DNA of 64,000 nt from CAYWIT01 sp964458415 (GTDB taxonomy: Bacteria; Pseudomonadota; Alphaproteobacteria; Micavibrionales; UBA2020). This document shows, one piece after another, positions 35,818 through 44,660 of the stretch. Both the position numbers and the translations under genes were made by a program. The notes beneath the pieces were generated by a model. It searched no databases and had not been told where the DNA came from. It worked only from the letters and a program-made list of their open reading frames with translations. Location: NCBI GenBank assembly GCA_964458415.1, contig CAYWIT010000014.1, positions 7,208-71,207 on the forward strand, written 5' to 3'. Numbering within the stretch: the first letter of the stretch is position 1; each line of letters starts with the position of its first letter.

Positions 35818-35960
35818 TATTCTTTTTCCTTCTGTTGACGGGCACGATCCTGCTGTTTGCGTTTCATGAGATTTTCACGCAGGGCATTTTCACGTTTTTT
35901 CTGTTTGCGCACCTGCAAGGGGCTTGCGGGAGTGGTCGGGGGCTGATTTTTACTGTCCAT
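35817..35960 (-). CDS. 47-residue basic protein translationally coupled to dcd
   Basis: This short frame starts MDSKNQPPTTPASP, continues with a Lys/Arg/Gln-rich helix (LRENLMKRKQQDRARQQ) and ends KEKE. Its TAA shares bases with the dcd ATG (TAATG). It lies downstream of the divergent tRNA-Thr promoter region. Similar tiny proteins with an ALR-NL-RRK-Q-RAR core are familiar from alphaproteobacteria, but their function is not known to me. Charge suggests RNA or acidic-partner binding, which is speculation. Confidence 0.6.
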   Translation of the reverse strand: MDSKNQPPTTPASPLQVRKQKKRENALRENLMKRKQQDRARQQKEKE

Positions 35961-35990
35961 GGTCTTTAAATTACAGGGAAATTTGCTTTA

Positions 35991-36019
35991 TTGACAAGGG
36001 GGAATGGATATTCTATCAA
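35991..36019 (+). promoter_or_regulatory. Promoter of tRNA-Thr
   Basis: A perfect -35 TTGACA (35991-35996) is followed after 17 bases by TATCAA (36014-36019). The predicted transcript starts about 50 bases before the mature tRNA. Confidence 0.6.
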
Positions 36020-36076
36020 TATTTTGCGTTATGCGTAAGGGGATACCTGAGCATAAGGGCAGGTTTAATAAAATAT

Positions 36077-36151
<75 letters not shown>

Positions 36152-36170
36152 TTTTCCTTCACGCTCTTTG

Positions 36171-38816
36171 TTATTCCTTAATCGTGGCCTGCGCCGCCGC
36201 CAGTCTTGCGATCGGCACGCGCCAAGGCGAGCAGGATACGTAATCCAGTCCGACGCTTTCAAAGAAATGCACGGACTGCGGGTCGCCGCCATGTTCGCCG
36301 CAAATGCCAAGTTTGATGTCGGGACGGGTCTTGCGGCTGCGCGCGGCAGCGGTTTTCACCAACTCGCCTACGCCGTCGATATCAATGGAGGCGAAGGGGT
36401 CGGCGGTCAAAATTCCCTGCTGTTGATATTCCGGCAGGAATGATCCGGCGTCGTCACGGCTGATGCCGAAGGTCGTCTGGGTCAGGTCATTGGTGCCGAA
36501 ACTGAAGAACTCGGCTGTTTCTGCGATGCGGCCTGCTTGCAGGGCGGCGCGGGGCAATTCGATCATCGTGCCGACCAGATAATCCGCATTTGTAAAACCG
36601 GCAGAGGCGGCAATTTTGTCAATCATCGCTTTCAGGATATCCATTTCCGCTTTCGTGGCGATGAGCGGGACCATGATTTCAGGAATGACCGTGGCGCCAT
36701 CGTCTTTTTTAACCGCCAGTGCGGCTTCAAAAATGGCGCGGACCTGCGTTTCATAAATTTCCGGGTAGAGAATGCCCAGACGGGAGCCGCGCAGCCCCAG
36801 CATGGGATTGGTCTCGTGCAGGCGGGAAATGCGCTGACGGATTTTATCGGCGGGGATATTCAGGCTTCGGGCCAATTCTGCGATTTCTCCCTCTCCCTGC
36901 GGCAGGAATTCGTGCAGGGGGGGGTCGAGCAAACGCACCGTTACAGGCAATCCCTTCATAACGCGGAAGATGGCTATAAAGTCCTGCTTTTGAAAGGGCG
37001 CGATTTTTTCAAGCGCGCTACGGCGTTCTTCGCCTGTTTCCGAGAGTATCATCTGGCGCACATGCAGGATGCGGGTGGGGTCAAAAAACATATGTTCCGT
37101 CCGGCAAAGGCCAATGCCTTCGGCGCCGAACTTGTGTGCGGTTTCGGCATCGAGAACCGTTTCGGCATTGGCGCGGACTTTCATCCGGCGCAGGCCGTCC
37201 GCCCAGCCCATGAGTGTTGAGAAATATCCGGTCAGCTCCGGCTGGAGCATCTTGACCTCGCCCAGCAAAACCTCTCCCGTTGCGCCATCAAGCGTGATTT
37301 TGTCACCGGCCTTCAGAACGTGGCCTTTGACGGTCATGGTTTTTGCTTTGTAATCCATGGCCGTTTCTCCGGCGCCGGCAACGCAGGGTTTCCCCATGCC
37401 GCGCGCGACGACGGCGGCGTGGCTGGTCATTCCGCCGCGGGATGTCAGAATGCCCTGTGCCGCATGCATGCCGTGAATATCCTCTGGACTTGTTTCGGTG
37501 CGGCAGAGAATAACTTTGTGTCCATCTTTGGCCAGAGATTCTGCCAGATCGGAATCAAAAACGATTTCACCGACGGCCGCGCCGGGGGAAGCCGGGAGGC
37601 CGCGGGTCAGTACAGTCTTTTCCGATTCCGGATCAATCGTCGGATGCAGCAGTTGATCAAGGGAGGCGGGGACGATGCGCTTGATCGCCTGTTCCCGCGT
37701 AATCAGTTTTTCTTCGACCATTTCAACGGCGATGCGGAGAGCTGCCGCCGTGGTGCGCTTACCCGTGCGGGTCTGCAGCATATAGAGTTTGCGGTTCTGG
37801 ATCGTGAATTCGATGTCCTGCATTTCGCGGTAATGCTGTTCCAGCTTGTGGCGAATGGCGTCCAGCTCGGCATAAACCTCCGGCATATCCTGCTTCATGT
37901 GATCCAGCGGGTTTGGCGTGCGGATGCCGGCGACCACGTCCTCGCCCTGTGCATTGACAAGATACTCGCCATAAAAGGCGTTTTCACCGGTGGAGGGGTT
38001 GCGGGTAAAGGCTACGCCCGTCGCGCAATCGTCCCCCATATTGCCGAAAACGACGGCCTGCACGTTGACGGCCGTACCCCAATCGGAAGGGATGGAATTG
38101 ATTTTACGATAGGTGACGGCGCGCGGCGTCATCCAGGAATGGAATACCGCGCTGATAGCGCCCCAGAGCTGTTCATGCGGGTCTTGCGGGAAAGGTTTGC
38201 CGGTTTCTTTTTGAACGATGGCCTTGAAGTCCTCGACGATATGCTTCCATCCTTCGATGTCGATATCGGTATCAAGCCTGAAACCATTGCGCCGTTTGTA
38301 GGTATCAATGATATCTTCAAAGCGGTCATGGCCGACATCTAGAACGACGTCGCTGTACATCTGGATCAGCCGGCGGTAGCAATCCCATGAAAAACGATTG
38401 TCGCCCATGCCCTGAACCGTTGCGTCATTGAGACCGATATTGAGGATGGTATCCATCATGCCGGGCATGGAAACCCTTGCGCCAGAACGTACCGACAGCA
38501 ACAGCGGTTTTTGTGAATCTCCGAAAATCTGTCCCGTTTCTTTTTCAATCTGGCGCAGACCGGCCTGCACTTGTTCTTCAATACCGTCAGGGTATTTGTT
38601 TCCATTTTGATAAAACCAGGTGCAAACCTCGGTGGAAAGGATAAAACCAGGGGGGACGGGAAGACCGATACGGCTCATTTCCGCCAGATTGGCCCCTTTG
38701 CCCCCGAGCAGGTTTTTCTGGCCGACGTCTCCCTCGCAAAGCGTGCGCCCGAAGCTATAGGCCCATTTCTTTTGTTCTGGCTGCGTTTTTGCGGCGGGAA
38801 TGGCGGAGGAGGTCAT
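36171..38816 (-). CDS. ppdK: Pyruvate, phosphate dikinase
   Basis: This 881-residue three-domain enzyme interconverts pyruvate/ATP/Pi and PEP/AMP/PPi. The nucleotide-binding domain begins YSFGRTLCEGD and GGKGANLAEMSRIGLPVPPGF. The phosphohistidine motif is GGMTSHAAVVARGMGKPCV, and the PEP domain contains MLGLRGSRLGI and the catalytic Cys region LGICGEHGGDP. It is divergent from the GlyRS gene; in many alphaproteobacteria ppdK follows glyQS. It supports gluconeogenic PEP formation together with GlpX. Confidence 0.97.
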   Translation of the reverse strand: MTSSAIPAAKTQPEQKKWAYSFGRTLCEGDVGQKNLLGGKGANLAEMSRIGLPVPPGFILSTEVCTWFYQNGNKYPDGIEEQVQAGLRQIEKETGQIFGDSQKPLLLSVRSGARVSMPGMMDTILNIGLNDATVQGMGDNRFSWDCYRRLIQMYSDVVLDVGHDRFEDIIDTYKRRNGFRLDTDIDIEGWKHIVEDFKAIVQKETGKPFPQDPHEQLWGAISAVFHSWMTPRAVTYRKINSIPSDWGTAVNVQAVVFGNMGDDCATGVAFTRNPSTGENAFYGEYLVNAQGEDVVAGIRTPNPLDHMKQDMPEVYAELDAIRHKLEQHYREMQDIEFTIQNRKLYMLQTRTGKRTTAAALRIAVEMVEEKLITREQAIKRIVPASLDQLLHPTIDPESEKTVLTRGLPASPGAAVGEIVFDSDLAESLAKDGHKVILCRTETSPEDIHGMHAAQGILTSRGGMTSHAAVVARGMGKPCVAGAGETAMDYKAKTMTVKGHVLKAGDKITLDGATGEVLLGEVKMLQPELTGYFSTLMGWADGLRRMKVRANAETVLDAETAHKFGAEGIGLCRTEHMFFDPTRILHVRQMILSETGEERRSALEKIAPFQKQDFIAIFRVMKGLPVTVRLLDPPLHEFLPQGEGEIAELARSLNIPADKIRQRISRLHETNPMLGLRGSRLGILYPEIYETQVRAIFEAALAVKKDDGATVIPEIMVPLIATKAEMDILKAMIDKIAASAGFTNADYLVGTMIELPRAALQAGRIAETAEFFSFGTNDLTQTTFGISRDDAGSFLPEYQQQGILTADPFASIDIDGVGELVKTAAARSRKTRPDIKLGICGEHGGDPQSVHFFESVGLDYVSCSPWRVPIARLAAAQATIKE

Positions 38817-38842
38817 GGGGGGCTTCCTTGCGTGCTTCTATA

Positions 38843-38870
38843 TTGTGAAAAACTTTGTCTATGCTATAAA
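38843..38870 (+). promoter_or_regulatory. Candidate promoter of glyS
   Basis: TTGTGA (38843-38848) and TATAAA (38865-38870) are separated by 16 bases, in the short gap between the divergent ppdK and GlyRS genes. The leader would be only about 20-30 bases. Confidence 0.4.
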
Positions 38871-38893
38871 TCCTGACGGACTTAGGCAAGCAA

Positions 38894-40462
38894 ATGATGG
38901 GAAAAGTTATGACCAACGCGCAGACGGCAGAAAAAATTGATTCCGGTGAAACGGCAAAATTCGGCATGGACGAACTTGTCGCGCTGTGCAAGCGGCGCGG
39001 TTTTATTTTTCCGGCCTCGGATATTTATGGCGGCATTAATGGATTCTGGGATTTCGGCCCGCTAGGCAGTTTGCTGAAGAATAATCTACGCGACCGGTGG
39101 TGGCGCGATATGGTGATTGCACCGCCCATGGGGCCGGATGGCGCGCCGTTGCAAATCGTCGGGCTTGATTCCTCCATCATTCAGAATCCGAAAACTTGGG
39201 AGGCTTCGGGCCATGTCGCGGGATTCAGCGATCCGATGGTGGATTGCAAGCAAACTAAGCTGCGCTATCGTCAGGATCATCTTGTCGCGGTGATTGATGA
39301 CCGCAATAACCAGATTTTTGCTTTTTATGAAGGAGCGCTCGAGGATAAGGCTGTTTTAAAGAAATTGAAGAAGCAAGCCGGTACGGACGAACTCGAAAAA
39401 CTAAAAATGGTTCCATTCACGGCTATTGCGCCTGCTGATTATGCGCGAGTCATTGGTCCGGATACCGACCAGAAGGGGACGCTGACGGAGCCGCGCGCCT
39501 TTAACCTGATGTTTAAAACCTACGTTGGCGCGACGGCAACGGAAGACGACAAGGCCTATTTGCGCCCAGAAACGGCGCAGGGCATCTTTTTGAATTACAA
39601 GAGCGTGCTCGACAGCATGCGCGTGCGTATGCCCTTCGGCATCGCGCAGGTGGGTAAGGCTTTCCGCAACGAAGTGACGCCGCGCAACTTTATCTATCGC
39701 AGCCGTGAATTCGAGCAGATGGAAATGGAATGGTTCTGCCATCCGGATGACGCAAAAATGTGGCGCGATTTCTGGGTCTCGGCACGGAAAGACTGGTGGG
39801 AATCTGTTGGTGTCTCGGGTGCGAATTTGCAGATCCGCGAGCATGACAAGGATGAACTGTCGCATTACGCCAAAGCGGGCGTCGGTACAGCGGATATCGA
39901 ATACCGTTTTCCTTTCACGGCGCCGGGTTTTGGCGAACTGGAAGGCATCGCGCATCGTTGTGATTTCGATCTGACCCAGCATCAGGCGCATTCCGGCGTA
40001 AAACTGGAGTATTTTGATGATAGCGTGCAGCCGCCGCGCCGTTTTATGCCTCATGTGATTGAACCAGCGGCAGGGCTGACACGCGGTGTGCTGGCCGTAT
40101 TGGCGGAGGCTTATACACCTGATGCCTCGCGCCCCAGCCAGATGTACCTGAAATTCAAACCGGCCATGGCGCCCGTCAAAGCGGCTATTCTTCCGTTGGT
40201 CAACAAAGATGGACTGCCGGAAATTGCACAGAGGATTTATCTTTCTTTGCGTGGTAAATTCATGACCGAGATGGACGTAAAGCAGAATATTGGCAAACGC
40301 TATGCGCGGCAGGATGAAATCGGGACGCCGTTCTGTGTGACGATTGATACGGATACGCTGAACGACCAAGCGGCAACGATCCGCTTCCGCGATACGATGA
40401 AACAGGAGCGTGTCGCTCTCGATAAAGTGGAAAGTTTCATTACAAAAGAGCTGGCCGAGTAA
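38894..40462 (+). CDS. glyS: Glycyl-tRNA synthetase, dimeric (alpha2) type
   Basis: This 522-residue class II synthetase charges tRNA-Gly. It begins MDELVALCKRRGFIFPASDIYGG and GFWDFGPLGSLLKNNL, and has RPETAQGIFLNYK, motif 2 FRNEVTPRNFIYRSREFEQMEME and motif 3 GLTRGVLAVL, followed by an anticodon-binding domain. This is the single-chain type shared with eukaryotes, archaea and Gram-positives; most Proteobacteria use glyQ plus glyS (alpha2beta2). Start may be 38894 or the ATG at 38909. Confidence 0.95.
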   Translation: MMGKVMTNAQTAEKIDSGETAKFGMDELVALCKRRGFIFPASDIYGGINGFWDFGPLGSLLKNNLRDRWWRDMVIAPPMGPDGAPLQIVGLDSSIIQNPKTWEASGHVAGFSDPMVDCKQTKLRYRQDHLVAVIDDRNNQIFAFYEGALEDKAVLKKLKKQAGTDELEKLKMVPFTAIAPADYARVIGPDTDQKGTLTEPRAFNLMFKTYVGATATEDDKAYLRPETAQGIFLNYKSVLDSMRVRMPFGIAQVGKAFRNEVTPRNFIYRSREFEQMEMEWFCHPDDAKMWRDFWVSARKDWWESVGVSGANLQIREHDKDELSHYAKAGVGTADIEYRFPFTAPGFGELEGIAHRCDFDLTQHQAHSGVKLEYFDDSVQPPRRFMPHVIEPAAGLTRGVLAVLAEAYTPDASRPSQMYLKFKPAMAPVKAAILPLVNKDGLPEIAQRIYLSLRGKFMTEMDVKQNIGKRYARQDEIGTPFCVTIDTDTLNDQAATIRFRDTMKQERVALDKVESFITKELAE

Positions 40463-40713
40463 TTTGCGGTACTGGTTGTTTTGAAGCAAGGGGATTTGTT
40501 TTGATGATTCCCCCTGATTCTGCTTTTTTGCTGGAAATAGCCCTGTTCGCTGAAAAAATTGTTTTTAAACGCCTGAAAATTATGGTTTCAAGCCGGTGAA
40601 TGGCTTGAATTTATCAATCAAATCAGTACCTTTATTAAAATTTTAGGCTTAACGTTAAATTAATAATTTTCCCATAAGATGACATTGTGTTAGAATAAAA
40701 GGAGATAAAAATA

Positions 40714-40992
40714 ATGATTTCGGAAAGTGTTATTATTTTTGGCGTAACAGGGAATGTGGTCATGGTGATTAACGGTGAGCTGCCCAAAAATTCGCCCATC
40801 ATGTTCAAGGTGGGGGCCAGCAAGATTGACCTGATGATGGATGATAGCGTCCTTTATAGCGAGAAGGGGCTTAGTCCGTATATCTGCCAGCGGTTGAAGC
40901 AGAAAAACGAAATAGGACTTTTGGAAGTGAAAGATGCAGGCAATCCGCCCAAGCATTTGACGAATATCGCATATCAGTGTGCAGGAGCATGA
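40714..40992 (+). CDS. Small hypothetical protein
   Basis: The 92-residue product begins MISESVIIFGVTGNVVMV and has a strong ribosome site (AAAGGAGATA) before the ATG, so it is very probably translated. It looks like a small alpha/beta domain; no family is recognised. The 250 bases upstream (after glyS) hold only a weak hairpin. It is followed by another unknown gene on the same strand. Confidence 0.6.
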   Translation: MISESVIIFGVTGNVVMVINGELPKNSPIMFKVGASKIDLMMDDSVLYSEKGLSPYICQRLKQKNEIGLLEVKDAGNPPKHLTNIAYQCAGA

Positions 40993-41056
40993 AATACACA
41001 AATAGACAGGGATATAACCTAAAAAATACGGGCGCAGAAATAAGGGGAGATTTAAA

Positions 41057-41527
41057 ATGAGCATGGATGGTGGAATGAGTATTGGACAGCCGGTATCGGC
41101 AGCCGTCGGTGGTAGCGCAGAGGTTGTTGGGCGCACAGGCAGCACATTGGTTGAAGCCGTGGGCAGAATGACGATGCTGACGACGCTGATCAATTTGGCG
41201 GATACACGGCCAACGGCTCCGGCCATGGTTGTCGGGATGCCGCTGACAGATGCAACCGGGCAGCGCGTTGAAGTTGTAGGCCGTCCCGGCAGTCCGCTCA
41301 TGGGAATGGTGGAAACCGTGGCGCTGGCAGGGCTCGCTGTCGCTGCGATTGGCAGCATGGTGCAAAGCAATACTGCGCCAGAGCCGACGCAGGAGGAAAT
41401 GCGGGCACAGGCTGCAGCACAGGATCAGCAACGCTTGACTTCGCTTTCAGAGGAAGATCAGCGCAAGGCGCAGGCTCTCGCCGATGAGGAGCGTCGCAAG
41501 GCTTTCTTCAATAGACCCAAGCTGTAA
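41057..41527 (+). CDS. Hypothetical protein, Gly/Ala/Met-rich with one hydrophobic segment
   Basis: The 156-residue protein has GGGGAG before its ATG. Two copies of a VVGR-G-(S/P) motif occur (EVVGRTGSTL and EVVGRPGSPL, about 50 residues apart). A hydrophobic helix lies at about 84-101 (TVALAGLAVAAIGSM), followed by a Gln/Glu/Ala-rich coiled-coil tail. It could be a small membrane-associated protein. No family recognised. Confidence 0.55.
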   Translation: MSMDGGMSIGQPVSAAVGGSAEVVGRTGSTLVEAVGRMTMLTTLINLADTRPTAPAMVVGMPLTDATGQRVEVVGRPGSPLMGMVETVALAGLAVAAIGSMVQSNTAPEPTQEEMRAQAAAQDQQRLTSLSEEDQRKAQALADEERRKAFFNRPKL

Positions 41528-41539
41528 ACGGAACAGAGC

Positions 41540-42298
41540 TTACAAACCTGGATCGATAGCACAAGCGGCGCTCAGAATTTTCTGGGCGCCGTTTGTGTAG
41601 GTGCCGTCCTTCTCATGGATGACGAGCCCTGATTTTAGTATAACAGGGTCATAACGTTCCTTGCGGGCGCGAATGATAATACGTTTTGCGTCTTCTCCGG
41701 CATGCGAATGCAGGGGATAGACGACAAGGCTGCCGAACCACCGGCGTTTCGTCAGGTGCAGGATGATGTCATCAAGGCGGTCTGCGCGGTGAATCAGGGC
41801 CAGATGCCCGCCGTTTTTTAATTTGCGGTGGGCGTATTTTATCCAGTCTTCCAGCGTAGCGCCGGAGGCTTCTTCTCCGTGCGAGATGGCCTTGATGGCT
41901 TTTGGGGAGGGCGTATGCGTCCCGCTCGCCTGATAGGGGGGGTTCATCATCACAACGTGAAACCCGTTATCGGGCGTATGCTTTTCTGTCAGGATATTTC
42001 CCTGAAAAAACTGACACTGTTTGTTCCAGTTATTTAGAGCTGCGTTTTGACAGGCCAGATCAATCAGATTTTGCTGGATATCTATTCCGGTCAGGGAAAG
42101 ATCGGGATTGCGGGCCAGAACGCAAAAACCGGAGGATCCGACGCCGCAGCCGACATCCAGAATATGTTTTCTATCCTTGGCGGGAACCGCTGCCGCCAGA
42201 AATACCGTATCCAGCGAGGCATGAAAGCCTGTTCTGGGCTGTAACAGGCGGACGGCGCCGCGGAGCAGGGTTGTTTCAATGACTTCGTCGAGCGCCAT
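41540..42298 (-). CDS. TrmN6-like SAM-dependent methyltransferase
   Basis: This 252-residue methyltransferase has SAM motif I ILDVGCGVGSSGF, the acidic residue in LTGIDIQ and the amino-methylase motif NPPY (VMMNPPYQASG). It fits the TrmN6/YfiC group that methylates adenine in tRNA1(Val), but N6-adenine activity is inferred only from NPPY. It is divergent from the polyprenyl synthase gene, a pairing seen in other alphaproteobacteria. Confidence 0.85.
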   Translation of the reverse strand: MALDEVIETTLLRGAVRLLQPRTGFHASLDTVFLAAAVPAKDRKHILDVGCGVGSSGFCVLARNPDLSLTGIDIQQNLIDLACQNAALNNWNKQCQFFQGNILTEKHTPDNGFHVVMMNPPYQASGTHTPSPKAIKAISHGEEASGATLEDWIKYAHRKLKNGGHLALIHRADRLDDIILHLTKRRWFGSLVVYPLHSHAGEDAKRIIIRARKERYDPVILKSGLVIHEKDGTYTNGAQKILSAACAIDPGL

Positions 42299-42386
42299 AT
42301 TGTCATATTCCAGATTAAAGAATTTCTTTCATCTTATCGGAAAAATTTTGCTATACAAGGAGCACATTTAACCGGAAACGGCAGAT

Positions 42387-43412
42387 ATGACACAGACAAA
42401 ACAAAGGCCGCGTGAAACGATCGAGACGGATGAAAACCCGCTTGAAAGCCTGTCCTCCTGTCTGAAAGATGATCTGGAGAATGTTAACAGGATTATTATC
42501 AGTCGGATGCAGTCGGATATTCCGCTGATCCCGCAATTGGCCGGGCATTTGATTGCCTCCGGGGGAAAACGTATCCGCCCTTTGCTGACTTTGGCGTCGG
42601 CTGCGTTGTTCGGCTATGAGGGGAAGCGGCAACATAAGCTTGCTGCCTGCGTGGAGTTCATTCACACGGCGACCCTGTTGCATGATGATGTTGTTGATGA
42701 AAGTGACCAGCGGCGCGGCAAGGCTTCAGCCAATGCTGTTTTCGGCAACGAGGCGGCTGTGTTGGTGGGGGACTTTCTTTTTAGCCGTTCGTTTCAGCTC
42801 ATGGTTGAGGATGGTTCGCTGGATGTCTTGCGCATATTGTCCAACGCTTCTGCTGTTATTGCCGAAGGGGAGGTTCTTCAGCTTTCGACGGCAAACAACA
42901 TAGAGGCCACCGAAGCGCAGTATTTGCAGGTGATCCGTTCGAAAACGGCCGAGCTTTTTGCGGCGGCCTGTGAAGTCGGGGCTATCGTTGCCGGAAGATC
43001 ACAAGATGAAATCAGGGCCATGCGCGATTACGGGATGTATTTAGGAACAGCCTTCCAGATTTCCGATGACGTGCTTGATTACAACGCTTCGGAACAGCGC
43101 TTGGGGAAATCTATCGGTGATGACTTCAAAGAAGGCAAGATGACCCTGCCGGTTATTCTGTCGCTTGCCGGGGCTTCCGGCGCAGAGCGGGCGTTTTGGG
43201 AAAGATCCATGACGGATTTTGCGAACCAAAGCCCTGACGATTTTGGCGAGGCCGTCACAATCCTGAAGAAACATGATGCGTTGAACAGGTCGCTTGAGCA
43301 GGCACGCGGTTTTGCCAAAATGGGCCATGAATGTTTACAGGGCCTGCCGGATCATCCTGTCCGGCATGACCTTGAGCGCCTGATTTCCTTTGCGGTTGAG
43401 CGCGATTATTAA
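42387..43412 (+). CDS. ispB: Polyprenyl diphosphate synthase (octa-/decaprenyl type)
   Basis: This 341-residue trans-prenyltransferase has both aspartate-rich motifs: LLHDDVVDES (first DDxxD, with RRGKASAN after it) and QISDDVLDYNA (second). It elongates farnesyl diphosphate to the ubiquinone side chain. Product length cannot be read with certainty, but the residues before the first DDxxD (small side chains) fit a long-chain product. It is followed by tRNA-Pro about 60 bases downstream. Confidence 0.93.
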   Translation: MTQTKQRPRETIETDENPLESLSSCLKDDLENVNRIIISRMQSDIPLIPQLAGHLIASGGKRIRPLLTLASAALFGYEGKRQHKLAACVEFIHTATLLHDDVVDESDQRRGKASANAVFGNEAAVLVGDFLFSRSFQLMVEDGSLDVLRILSNASAVIAEGEVLQLSTANNIEATEAQYLQVIRSKTAELFAAACEVGAIVAGRSQDEIRAMRDYGMYLGTAFQISDDVLDYNASEQRLGKSIGDDFKEGKMTLPVILSLAGASGAERAFWERSMTDFANQSPDDFGEAVTILKKHDALNRSLEQARGFAKMGHECLQGLPDHPVRHDLERLISFAVERDY

Positions 43413-43473
43413 ATTCTGTTGAAATGGGAGCTGGAATTGTGTAAAAACACACCTGCTTTCCTTTGTCCCGCGT

Positions 43474-43550
43474 CGGAGTGTAGCTCAGCCTGGTAGAGTG
43501 CTTGCTTCGGGAGCAAGAGGCCCGGGGTTCGAATCCCCGCACTCCGACCA
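43474..43550 (+). tRNA. tRNA-Pro (CGG)
   Basis: The acceptor CGGAGTG pairs with CACTCCG. The anticodon stem CTTGC/GCAAG holds loop TTCGGGA, anticodon CGG. The T-loop GGTTCGAATCC and an encoded CCA are visible. Length is 77 nt. No separate promoter is evident, so readthrough from ispB is possible. Confidence 0.97.
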
Positions 43551-43624
43551 TTATTTTTATTTCATTCCAAGGCTATAAGTGATTTTAAAAAGACAATTGA
43601 CAATTTTCAGATTCGCCACCATCA

Positions 43625-43639
43625 TGAGAATGACTTTCA
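43625..43639 (+). promoter_or_regulatory. Fur-box-like palindrome
   Basis: TGAGAATGACTTTCA matches the 7-1-7 Fur consensus TGATAATnATTATCA at 11 of 14 positions. It ends 19 bases before the ATG at 43659 of the nicotianamine-synthase-like gene, close enough to block initiation. Iron (or zinc/manganese) control is inferred. Confidence 0.45.
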
Positions 43640-43658
43640 ATTGCAGGCTTGGTGCGTC

Positions 43659-44585
43659 ATGACGTATGTTCAAACAGAAAATTCTTCTTGTTGTGTAAGT
43701 GAGGGCTTTCCTGCCGTTGCTGAAGTCCTTATGGGGCAACAGTTGCGGCAGGAGAGTACTTGTCCGGTGCGTATTCAAAAACTTGCTGAGCAGGTATGTG
43801 AGTTTCATCACAAGGCGGCCTGCGCGATTGAGCAAAAAGAAATCTTTGATGATTTGTTTGCGGATTTGAAGGCGACTGCTGAAATGTTGCAGGAGAATTA
43901 TACGCCGGAAGAATTGTCGGCCTTGTTTGACAGGCCGGAAATCAGTGCCATTAGCGCATCTCTGCCAAAGCTTGTCGCAAAACTCGAAACCGAGCTGGAA
44001 AAAGTGGAAGGGCTCAAGCAGCTGCACCGGCTTGAGCAGCAGGGGCCCGATGGGCTGGAAAATTTTATTTTGTACGATAAATATACAAACCTGGTGCGTA
44101 AGGAATGGCTTTTGTATCAAAGCCTGTACAGCGATGAATCCCTGCGTGAAATGAAGTTTTTATTTGCAGGCTGTGGCGGGATGCCCATGACGGCGATTGG
44201 CATGGCCAAAACAATGGGTGTTCAGGTCGATTGCTATGATATTGATTTTGAAGCCTGCCAATTGGCGCATAGTCTGGTTCAAAAGCTGGACATGCAGAAT
44301 AAAATGTCTGTTTTTCATGGCGATGCGCTGGATATCGATTATTCGCATTATGATATTGTTGTTGTGGCCAATCTGGCGCAGCCCCAGATGAAAATTCTGT
44401 CCAGAATTGCCGCGCATGATAATATCAAGGCTCTTATCGTCCGGCGAGTTAACGGCCCTGTTTCGTTGATGTATTCAAGCTTTGATCCTGATTCTTTAAG
44501 CGAGATCGGGTTGGATCTGGTAACCACGGCAGACCCGAATGATAAAAAATCGGTCCACCAGTCCGTTTTGTTGCGACGTGCTTAG
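43659..44585 (+). CDS. Nicotianamine synthase-like aminobutanoyltransferase
   Basis: From the ATG at 43659 (MTYVQTENSS; a TTG at 43641 is also possible) the product is 308 residues. A helical N-terminal half is followed by a SAM-binding Rossmann domain: FLFAGCGGMPMTAIGMAK, CYDIDFEACQLAHSLV, MSVFHGDALDIDY and YDIVVVANLAQPQMKIL. This order (G-G-PMT, then D-D--A, then YDxVxxA) is that of nicotianamine synthases and the bacterial CntL group, which transfer aminobutyrate from SAM to build metallophores. No CntM-type dehydrogenase, exporter or receptor is adjacent. The Fur-like site upstream fits metal control. Confidence 0.7.
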   Translation: MTYVQTENSSCCVSEGFPAVAEVLMGQQLRQESTCPVRIQKLAEQVCEFHHKAACAIEQKEIFDDLFADLKATAEMLQENYTPEELSALFDRPEISAISASLPKLVAKLETELEKVEGLKQLHRLEQQGPDGLENFILYDKYTNLVRKEWLLYQSLYSDESLREMKFLFAGCGGMPMTAIGMAKTMGVQVDCYDIDFEACQLAHSLVQKLDMQNKMSVFHGDALDIDYSHYDIVVVANLAQPQMKILSRIAAHDNIKALIVRRVNGPVSLMYSSFDPDSLSEIGLDLVTTADPNDKKSVHQSVLLRRA

Positions 44586-44626
44586 CATGCTTCTATAATT
44601 ATGTTAATTATTGGGCTATTTTTAGT

Positions 44627-44654
44627 TTGACAAAACTCTGGAAACACCTATATT
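44627..44654 (+). promoter_or_regulatory. Promoter of rpsD
   Basis: A perfect -35 TTGACA (44627-44632) and TATATT (44649-44654) are separated by 16 bases. Transcription would start near 44661, giving a leader of about 95 bases. Confidence 0.7.
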
Positions 44655-44660
44655 TCCTGC

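Noticed and set aside
37320..38342. 340-codon plus-strand frame opposite ppdK
   Set aside because: It is antisense to the PPDK gene, whose motifs are intact through this stretch.
39401..40489. 362-codon minus-strand frame opposite glyS
   Set aside because: It is a shadow of the GlyRS gene, with no promoter or recognisable domain.
40489..40529. Terminator after glyS (AGGGGA/TCCCCCT hairpin, then T6)
   Set aside because: The loop is long and the T tract begins eight bases after the stem, so it is not a convincing intrinsic terminator.
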